Origin: UBA5336 sp964625835
Lineage (GTDB): Bacteria > Pseudomonadota > Alphaproteobacteria > Caulobacterales > Hyphomonadaceae
DNA length: 17,304 nucleotides
NCBI GenBank assembly: GCA_964625835.1
Contig: CAZVES010000046.1
Coordinates: forward strand, 1 to 17,304
Direction of reading: 5' to 3'
This document shows, one piece after another, positions 12,395-17,304 of this stretch. A program made the position numbers and the translations under genes. A model generated the notes under the pieces. The model did not search any database and was not told the origin of the DNA. It was given only the letters and a program-made list of their open reading frames with translations. Numbering within the stretch: position 1 is the first letter of the stretch; each line of letters starts with the position of its first letter.

Positions 12395-14788
12395 TCAGCC
12401 ACGCAGCGCCGCGCCGGTCGCCTTGGAGACCTTGGCGACGATCTTGTCCATCACCGCATCGATCTGCTGATCCTTCAGCGTCTCGCCCTGGGGTTGGAGG
12501 GTGATTTCCAGAGCGATGGATTTCTGCCCCTCGCCAATCCCCTCGCCGTTGTAGACGTCGAAGACGAGCACGTCGCGGACCAGCGCCTTGTCGGCGCCCT
12601 GGGCTGCGCGGATGAGGTCGGCGGCCGGTACATCCTCGGCCACGGTGAAGGCAAGGTCGCGGCGCACGGGGCTCTGGTCGGCGATTTCCAGCTTCGCGCG
12701 GGTCTTGGCGCCGCGCGCCTTCATCTGGGGCAGGGCGTTGAGGTTCAGCTCGAAGCCATAAAGCGGGCCCTCCACGTCCAGCGCCTTGAGCACGCGCGGG
12801 TGCAGCGCGCCGAACTGGGCGATGGTCACCTTGGGGCCCATCTTCAGGCTCGCAGCCTGGCCGGGATGCCAGTGCTCGTCGCGGGGTGGGGCGACCTGGA
12901 AGCGGCTTTCCGGCTGGCCGATGGCCTCCAGAACGGCGATCAGGTCGGCCTTCGCGGCGAAGGCGTCATAGGCGCTCGCGCCCTGCCAGTGGCGCACAGC
13001 CGCGGGGCGAACCAGCGCGGTGACCATGGTGCGCTGGTCCTTTGGCCCGTCGCCTAGATAGACCGGCCCGGCCTCGAACAGGGCCGCAGCCCGCTCGCCG
13101 CGATCCCGAGCGCGCTGCAGGGCAGTGGCAAGGTTGGCCAGTATGGTCGGACGCATCTGGTTCAGCTCGCTGGCGACCGGGTTGGCCACAGCGAGGGCTG
13201 GCGCGCCGCCGCCGAACAGGCGCGCATGGTCAAGCGGCATGAAACTCCAGGTCACCGCCTCAAGGAAGCCGCGCGCGGCCAGGCTTCGCCGGGCTGTGCG
13301 CACGCGTTCCTGGCGGGCTGTCGTCACTGCGCCGCGCCCGCCCTCGGGCTCGGGCAGGGAGAGGGTCGGCAGAGTGTCGAAGCCCTGGGTCCGCGCGATC
13401 TCCTCGACCAGGTCGGCGGACTGTTCGATGTCGAATCGCCATGTCGGCGCGGTCAGGTAAAAGGCGTCGCCGGCATCCTCGATGTCGAAGCCGAGGTCTG
13501 TCAGCGTCTTGCGCATGTCTTTCGGTTTCACCTTCAGGCCCGTCAGGCGCTGCACGTCTTCCAGCTTGAAGGTAACCTTGTCCTGGCGCGGCGGCGGTGT
13601 GCCGGCAATCTTCACGTCGGAGACCTTGCCGCCACCTGCCGCCGTGATCAGTTCGATGGCATAGTGCAGCCCATCCAGGCAGGAATGGGTGTCGACGCCG
13701 CGCTCGAACCGGTAGCGCGCATCGGAGATGATCCCCGTGGCGCGGCCTGTGCGGGCGGTGCGCATGGGGTCGAACCAGGCGCTTTCGATGAAAACGTCCG
13801 TGGTCTCGTCGCTGACAGCCGTGCTTTCGCCGCCCATCACGCCGCCAAGGCCGATGGCGCCGCTGTCATCGGCGATCACGCACATCTCCCCAGTGATGTC
13901 ATAGGTGTTGCCATCCAGGGCTTCGAGCGTCTCGCCCGCACGGCCGAGGCGGGCCACGACCGGGCCCTGCAGCTTGGCCGCGTCATAGACGTGCAGCGGG
14001 CGCGCGCGGTCGAGCGAGATATAATTGGTCACGTCCACCAACAGATTTTTCGGCGTGATGCCAACGGCCTTGAGCCGCGTCTGCATCCAGTCCGGTGACG
14101 GCCCGTTCGTCACGCCGCGGATGAGCGCGCCGGCAAAGACCGGGCAGGCGTCTGGCGCTTCGATGCGGATGTCCTGGTCACACTTGAACTTGCTCGCCGG
14201 CAGCTTGAACTCGCGCGGGATCAGGCGGCCTGCGCCGGCGGCGGCCAGGTCGCGGGCAATGCCCGCCACGCCCAGCCAGTCCGGCCGGTTGGGCGTCACC
14301 TCGAAGTCGATCATGGGATCATCCATGCCGAGGGCTTCGGCGGCGGGCGTGCCCAGCTTCCATTTGTCGTCAAGGTCGGCAATGCCGTCATGGTCCTCGC
14401 CGGCATTCAGCTCCTTCGTGGAACACATCATGCCGTGGCTCTCGACGCCGCGAATGGCGCGGGGTTTCTTGTCGAGGGTGAAATCAAGGCCCGGAATATA
14501 AGCGCCGAGCGGGGCATAGATCGCCGTCATCCCGGCCCGGGCATTCGGCGCGCCGCACACGATCTGCTTTTCACCATCAACGGTTTCCACGGTGCAAACG
14601 CGCAGCTTGTCGGCGTCCGGATGGGGCTCGGCGGCGGTCACCTTCGCCACGGTGAACGCCGCCAGATCGTCGGCCGGGTTATGGACCTCTTCGACTTCTA
14701 GTCCCGCCTTCAGCATCACATCGAGGATGCCGTGCAGGTCGAGCTTTGTGGCGAGGTAATCCTCAAGCCAGGAGAGGGTGAATTTCAT
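12395..14788 (-). CDS. pheT: phenylalanine--tRNA ligase beta subunit
   Basis: 797 residues, the full bacterial length. The N-terminus MKFTLSWLEDYLATKLDLHG leads into the EMAP/OB tRNA-binding domain (about 39-150, with PHPDADKLRVC and GVESHGMMCSTKEL). The B3/4 editing domain follows at roughly 210-385 and B5 at about 400-480. A catalytic-like core comes next, and a C-terminal ferredoxin-fold anticodon-binding domain (about 704-797, starting RRDLAFTVAEDVPAADL). With PheS it forms the alpha2beta2 enzyme that charges tRNA-Phe and hydrolyses mischarged Tyr-tRNA. The ATG at 14788 has an AGGAAGG ribosome site and lies 13 bases after the pheS stop, giving a standard pheS-pheT operon. No truncation is seen. 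Confidence 0.97.
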   Translation of the reverse strand: MKFTLSWLEDYLATKLDLHGILDVMLKAGLEVEEVHNPADDLAAFTVAKVTAAEPHPDADKLRVCTVETVDGEKQIVCGAPNARAGMTAIYAPLGAYIPGLDFTLDKKPRAIRGVESHGMMCSTKELNAGEDHDGIADLDDKWKLGTPAAEALGMDDPMIDFEVTPNRPDWLGVAGIARDLAAAGAGRLIPREFKLPASKFKCDQDIRIEAPDACPVFAGALIRGVTNGPSPDWMQTRLKAVGITPKNLLVDVTNYISLDRARPLHVYDAAKLQGPVVARLGRAGETLEALDGNTYDITGEMCVIADDSGAIGLGGVMGGESTAVSDETTDVFIESAWFDPMRTARTGRATGIISDARYRFERGVDTHSCLDGLHYAIELITAAGGGKVSDVKIAGTPPPRQDKVTFKLEDVQRLTGLKVKPKDMRKTLTDLGFDIEDAGDAFYLTAPTWRFDIEQSADLVEEIARTQGFDTLPTLSLPEPEGGRGAVTTARQERVRTARRSLAARGFLEAVTWSFMPLDHARLFGGGAPALAVANPVASELNQMRPTILANLATALQRARDRGERAAALFEAGPVYLGDGPKDQRTMVTALVRPAAVRHWQGASAYDAFAAKADLIAVLEAIGQPESRFQVAPPRDEHWHPGQAASLKMGPKVTIAQFGALHPRVLKALDVEGPLYGFELNLNALPQMKARGAKTRAKLEIADQSPVRRDLAFTVAEDVPAADLIRAAQGADKALVRDVLVFDVYNGEGIGEGQKSIALEITLQPQGETLKDQQIDAVMDKIVAKVSKATGAALRG

Positions 14789-14801
14789 GGGTCTGGCCTT
14801 C

Positions 14802-15875
14802 CTAGCTCAGCCCGCCGCTGACACTCGGTGTCAGCCAGGGCTTGAAGCCGTAATGGCGCGTCCAGGCCGGGTCGGCCTCGAAATAGGGGCGCAGGTCTGG
14901 CATGCCGTATTTCAGCATGGCGAGGCGATCGACGCCCATGCCGAAGGCGAAGCCCTGGTAGACATCCGGGTCGATCCCGCAATTGGCCAGCACCTTGGGA
15001 TGCACCATGCCGCAGCCGAGAATCTCCATCCACTGCTCGCCCGCGCCGATCCTGATGGTCTCGCCATCGCGGCGATATTTCACGTCCATCTCGGCCGACG
15101 GCTCCGTGAAGGGAAAGAAGTGCGGCCGGAAGCGGCTTTCCACATCATCGATCTCGAAGAAGGCCTTCACGAAGTCGATCAGGCAGCCCTTGAGGTGGCC
15201 CATATGGATGCCTTCCTCGATGACGAGGCCCTCGACCTGATGGAACATCGGCGTGTGCGTCGCGTCCCAGTCATTGCGGTAGACCCGGCCCGGCGCGATG
15301 ATGCGGATGGGCGGCTTTCCATTGGTCATGGTGCGGATCTGGACCGGGGAGGTGTGCGTGCGCAGAACCTTTTGCTGGCCGTCCTTGTCCGGGGCCATGA
15401 AGAAGGTGTCGTGGGTCTCGCGCGCCGGGTGGCCGAGGGGGAAGTTCAGCGCGGTGAAATTGTGCCAGTCATCCTCGATGTCGGGGCCTTCGGCGACCGA
15501 AAAGCCCATATCGCCGAAGATGGCCGCGACCTCCTCGAAGACCTGCATGACCGGGTGCAGCGCGCCGGTCCGCTCGGGCCGGTGGGGCAGGGAGAGATCG
15601 AGTTTCTCCGTGGCGAGTTGGGCTTCAAGGGCGGCGTCTTCCAGCACGGCCTTGCGCGTCTCGATGGCGGCGGCCACGCGCTCCTTCAGCGCGTTCAGCT
15701 TCGGGCCCATCTCGCGGCGCTCATCCGGGCTCATCTTGCCGAGCGTCTTCATCAGCCCGGAGACCCGACCCTTCTTGCCAAGCTCAGCCACGCGCACGCG
15801 ATCGAGGGCGGCCAGGTCGCTGGCGGCCGCGATGGCCGCGGCGGCTTCGGTTTCGATGGTGGTGATGTCGGTCAC
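14802..15875 (-). CDS. pheS: phenylalanine--tRNA ligase alpha subunit
   Basis: 357 residues from a GTG start at 15875. An N-terminal coiled-coil arm for tRNA binding spans about 1-95. Class II catalytic motifs follow: motif 2 around IIAPGRVYRNDWDATHTPMF (192-211), FFPFTEPSAEMDV (253-265) and motif 3 FAFGMGVDRLAML (309-321); the end DLRPYFEADPAW plus a short tail SVSGGLS is common in alphaproteobacteria. The GTG start is chosen because AGAAGG lies at the right distance and the protein then begins (M)TDITTIE as in relatives. The alternative ATG at 15941 almost touches the rplT terminator and adds 22 residues unlike PheS. It activates phenylalanine and transfers it to tRNA-Phe as part of the alpha2beta2 enzyme. 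Confidence 0.96.
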   Translation of the reverse strand: MTDITTIETEAAAAIAAASDLAALDRVRVAELGKKGRVSGLMKTLGKMSPDERREMGPKLNALKERVAAAIETRKAVLEDAALEAQLATEKLDLSLPHRPERTGALHPVMQVFEEVAAIFGDMGFSVAEGPDIEDDWHNFTALNFPLGHPARETHDTFFMAPDKDGQQKVLRTHTSPVQIRTMTNGKPPIRIIAPGRVYRNDWDATHTPMFHQVEGLVIEEGIHMGHLKGCLIDFVKAFFEIDDVESRFRPHFFPFTEPSAEMDVKYRRDGETIRIGAGEQWMEILGCGMVHPKVLANCGIDPDVYQGFAFGMGVDRLAMLKYGMPDLRPYFEADPAWTRHYGFKPWLTPSVSGGLS

Positions 15876-15882
15876 GTCGTAG

Positions 15883-15935
15883 GCCTTCTGAAATCGAAGC
15901 CGCCTTCTAAAGCCTATCGGGCTTGCTGAAAAGGC
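15883..15935 (-). promoter_or_regulatory. structured pheS leader with duplicated ribosome-site sequence
   Basis: On the minus strand GCCTTTT (15935-15929) precedes two copies of AGAAGGC, at 15908-15902 and at 15889-15883. The second copy is the pheS Shine-Dalgarno. GCCTTTT can pair with either copy, and AAGCC/GGCTT forms a small hairpin between. No Phe-rich leader peptide is present, so this is not a classical phe attenuator. Confidence 0.35.
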
Positions 15936-15942
15936 GAGCAAA

Positions 15943-15976
15943 GAAAAGCCTCACCGACCTTTCGGTGAGGCTTTTC
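15943..15976 (-). terminator. rho-independent terminator after rplT
   Basis: A perfect 15-base stem (GAAAAGCCTCACCGA and its complement) closes on a four-base loop, and the minus strand continues TTTG. It lies 22 bases after the rplT stop and separates the ribosomal-protein transcript from pheS-pheT. Confidence 0.92.
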
Positions 15977-15998
15977 GTTTTCAGGCTGATGGGTGGTT

Positions 15999-16361
15999 CT
16001 AATTCAGCGCCGCTTTCGCTTGCGCGACCACGGCGCCGAAGGCTTCCGGTTCGCGGATGGCGAGGTCGGAGAGGACCTTGCGGTCGATCTCAATGCCGGC
16101 CTTGGTCAGCCCGTCGATGAGGCGCGAATAGGTCAGCGTATCGTCATGCTCGCGCACGGCGGCGTTGATGCGCTGGATCCAGAGGCTGCGGAACTTCCGT
16201 TTCTTCACCTTGCGCCCGACATAGGCGTACTCGCCGGCTTTCCAGACGGCGGCGTGGGCGGTGCGGAACGTGTTCTTGCGGCGGCCGCGGTATCCCTTGG
16301 CGGCCTTGATGATTTTCTTGTGGCGGGCGTGCGCAGGCACTTTGTTGCGTGAACGGGGCAT
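15999..16361 (-). CDS. rplT: 50S ribosomal protein L20
   Basis: 120 residues, standard for bL20. The N-terminus MPRSRNKVPAHARHKKIIK is a basic, extended rRNA-binding tail; GYRGRRKNTFRTA and GRKVKKRKFRSLWIQRINAA follow, then the globular C-terminal part (TYSRLIDGLTKAGIEIDRKV). L20 is required early in 50S assembly and binds 23S rRNA; in several bacteria it also represses its own operon by binding the rpmI leader. The gene follows rpmI after 91 bases, which include a degenerate hairpin repeat, and is closed by a strong terminator. A purine-rich AGAAGAG before the ATG serves as ribosome site. Confidence 0.98.
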   Translation of the reverse strand: MPRSRNKVPAHARHKKIIKAAKGYRGRRKNTFRTAHAAVWKAGEYAYVGRKVKKRKFRSLWIQRINAAVREHDDTLTYSRLIDGLTKAGIEIDRKVLSDLAIREPEAFGAVVAQAKAALN

Positions 16362-16412
16362 GGGTCAGGCTCTTCTGATAGGGGTCAGGATCTGGGCTGG
16401 GCGCTCATCCCA

Positions 16413-16436
16413 AATGGTTCGTCTTCACGCGCCATG
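16413..16436 (-). repeat. degenerate hairpin-1 unit between rpmI and rplT
   Basis: Minus strand: arms CATGGC/ACCATT around loop GCGTGAAGACGA, related to the hairpin-1 units at 9113-9136 and 11490-11513. The core ATGG/CCAT pairs remain. It lies inside a ribosomal protein transcript. Confidence 0.5.
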
Positions 16437-16452
16437 GGGGGCGAATGGGCGC

Positions 16453-16653
16453 TTACAGTCCGTAGGGCAGGTACTTTTTCACGCGGGGCTCATCGACCTT
16501 GGCCAGCACTTTCGTGCCGCGGTTCTGGCGGATGTATTTCCCGTTGTGGCTGATCAGGCGGTGGCGCTTGCCGGCCACGCCCGCTTTCAGGCGTCCTGAC
16601 GCAGTGATCTTGATCCGCTTGGCAGCGGCCTTCTTGGTCTTCATCTTCGGCAT
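16453..16653 (-). CDS. rpmI: 50S ribosomal protein L35
   Basis: 66 residues, the normal size of bL35: MPKMKTKKAAAKRIKITASG, then KAGVAGKRHRLISHNGKYIRQ and the end RVKKYLPYGL. It is a small basic protein of the large ribosomal subunit. The start at 16653 has AGGAG six bases upstream; a longer frame back to 16767 is only leader sequence. The 152-base leader before it can fold so that the ribosome site is buried, consistent with the L20-mediated autoregulation known from other bacteria. It is followed by rplT and preceded by the I78-type lipoprotein gene rather than directly by infC. Confidence 0.97.
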   Translation of the reverse strand: MPKMKTKKAAAKRIKITASGRLKAGVAGKRHRLISHNGKYIRQNRGTKVLAKVDEPRVKKYLPYGL

Positions 16654-16659
16654 TTCGAA

Positions 16660-16753
16660 CTCCTTTGCACCGAGCTCACGCCATGAAGAGTGGCGGCCCT
16701 GGCTTTTTCTCTCGTGTTGAAGGGCGCAAAGGCATGCCGTTCGCCTTGCACCC
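16660..16753 (-). promoter_or_regulatory. candidate rpmI-rplT autoregulatory leader (L20 type)
   Basis: Minus strand, in order: segment 1 GGGTGCAAGG (16753-16744), segment 2 CCTTTGCGCCC (16732-16722), hairpin CGCCA/TGGCG (16695-16679), segment 3 GGTGCAAAGG (16671-16662), which runs into the Shine-Dalgarno AGGAG (16664-16660). Segment 2 pairs with segment 1 (ten pairs and one bulge) or with segment 3 (ten pairs, one G-U), so the ribosome site can be free or sequestered. In other bacteria L20 represses rpmI through such a long-range leader structure; assignment to L20 here is inference. Confidence 0.5.
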
Positions 16754-16770
16754 GAAGCAGCGTTCAATGA

Positions 16771-16796
16771 CGGAAAAGCGGGTGGGAATCAACCCG
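16771..16796 (-). terminator. weak hairpin terminator after the I78 lipoprotein gene
   Basis: CGGGT/ACCCG stem with an 8-base loop (16796-16779), followed on the minus strand by CTTTTCC, ten bases after the stop codon. The stem is short and the T-run has only four bases, so it may be a partial terminator or chance. Confidence 0.35.
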
Positions 16797-16805
16797 GAAT
16801 GTCGG

Positions 16806-17135
16806 TCAGCCGCACTTGAAGCCGATGACGGTGCCCTCTTCATCGGTCAGCACGTTCAGCCGGGTTTCGACATAGTCCATCGTGGCCTGGTCCGTGGGGG
16901 CCAGGATGCGGTGGAATTCCGGCAGGCGCTGCGGCGGAATTTCACTGGCCGGCCGTCCCAGAAACCCGCGCACGACGCGCATGCCGCACGTGTCGGCGCC
17001 CACACGGTCGAGTGCATCCCATTCGGGCTGGACGAGGGCGTCTTCCGCCGGGGCTTCGGTTTCCGGCGGGTCCTCCGGTGCGCTGCCACATGCAGCGAGC
17101 GCCAGTCCTGCGAGACCGATCACAAACGCGCGCAT
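16806..17135 (-). CDS. I78-family protease-inhibitor-like lipoprotein
   Basis: 109 residues. The signal peptide MRAFVIGLAGLALAAC ends in a lipobox LAAC with C16 as lipidation site, followed by GSAP and an acidic Pro/Glu/Ala linker (17-38). The C-terminal domain (about 42-109) fits the peptidase inhibitor I78 pattern: C50 near its start, VVRGFLGRPASEIP, then LAPTDQATMDYVETRLNVLTDEEG and a final GFKCG with C108, a likely disulfide partner of C50. I78 proteins are small potato-inhibitor-I-like serine protease inhibitors; here it would sit in the periplasm anchored to a membrane. Its ATG shares one base with the infC stop (TGATG) and it has no ribosome site of its own, so it is translationally coupled to infC. 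That is an odd neighbour for an export-type inhibitor. Confidence 0.85.
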   Translation of the reverse strand: MRAFVIGLAGLALAACGSAPEDPPETEAPAEDALVQPEWDALDRVGADTCGMRVVRGFLGRPASEIPPQRLPEFHRILAPTDQATMDYVETRLNVLTDEEGTVIGFKCG

Positions 17136-17304
17136 CAGCGCGGGGCCATGACCATGGTCATCTGGCGACCTTCGAGCTTGGGCTCGAGTTCCACCTTGGC
17201 CATTTCCTCGAAATCGGTCTGCACCCGCTTCAGCAATTCCATGCCGAGATGCTGGTGCGCCATTTCCCGCCCCCTGAAGCGCAGGGTGACCTTTACCTTG
17301 TCGC
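17135..17304 (-). CDS. infC: translation initiation factor IF-3 (C-terminal part)
   Basis: Only the last 56 codons are in the window; the start lies beyond 17304. The visible part reads DKVKVTLRFRGREMAHQ, then GMELLKRVQTDFEEMAKVE and KLEGRQMTMVMAPR, the C-terminal domain of IF-3. This domain binds the 30S subunit, prevents premature 50S joining and helps select the initiator tRNA and start codon. It belongs to the conserved infC-rpmI-rplT cluster. The stop TGA overlaps the next gene's ATG by one base. Confidence 0.96.
   Translation of the reverse strand, partial: DKVKVTLRFRGREMAHQHLGMELLKRVQTDFEEMAKVELEPKLEGRQMTMVMAPR

Noticed and set aside
14778..15929. A 383-codon plus-strand open frame opposite pheS
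   Set aside because: It is an exact antisense shadow of pheS with no independent signal.
15876..15941. Upstream ATG at 15941 as the pheS start
   Set aside because: It lies against the rplT terminator, has no ribosome site, and adds residues that do not look like PheS; GTG at 15875 fits better.
15943..15998. Terminator before pheS considered as a phe attenuator
   Set aside because: The short stretch between the rplT stop and the stem has no leader peptide and no Phe codons.

Overview
The window looks like a piece of a GC-rich alphaproteobacterial chromosome, most plausibly from the Caulobacterales/Hyphomonadaceae/Maricaulaceae group. The evidence is the conserved gene blocks lptG-lptF<>pepA-holC and infC-rpmI-rplT-pheS-pheT, the protein sequence style, and promoter-like elements resembling the Caulobacter housekeeping pattern (TTG... 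then GCTAnnnn). The lineage call is inference from sequence style; no search was possible. A 100-N assembly gap lies at 9720-9819.

Layout. (1) 1-2331, minus strand: a likely three-gene operon of a 2OG-Fe(II) oxygenase, an alpha/beta hydrolase and a short-chain dehydrogenase cut by the window edge. (2) 2430-4436, accessory: a TIR-domain protein with a C-terminal PH-like domain, a head-GIN (DUF2807) surface protein that overlaps it tail to tail, and a small lipoprotein transcribed divergently from the DUF2807 gene across an AT-rich promoter full of inverted half-sites. (3) 4455-8783, envelope and housekeeping: the LPS export permeases lptF-lptG (ATGA overlap), divergent from leucyl aminopeptidase pepA and DNA polymerase III chi (holC). 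(4) 8787-12306: a small two-helix membrane protein, nucleoside diphosphate kinase (ndk), a repeat cluster around the gap, a class III aminotransferase and a YebC/TACO1 protein. (5) 12395-17304, minus strand: translation genes in the order infC, an I78-type protease-inhibitor lipoprotein, rpmI, rplT, terminator, pheS, pheT.

The coding content is mostly ordinary; the less ordinary material is between genes and in two small accessory genes. The items most worth a second look are: a bipartite intergenic repeat whose two hairpins have compensating stem changes and mutually complementary loops; a candidate riboregulatory leader of rpmI in which one segment can pair either with an upstream arm or with the Shine-Dalgarno region; the I78 lipoprotein gene coupled to infC through a TGATG stop/start; the stand-alone TIR-PH-like protein as a possible immune effector; and the palindromic operator array between the DUF2807 and lipoprotein genes.

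No tRNA, rRNA, CRISPR array, transposase, integrase or origin was recognised.
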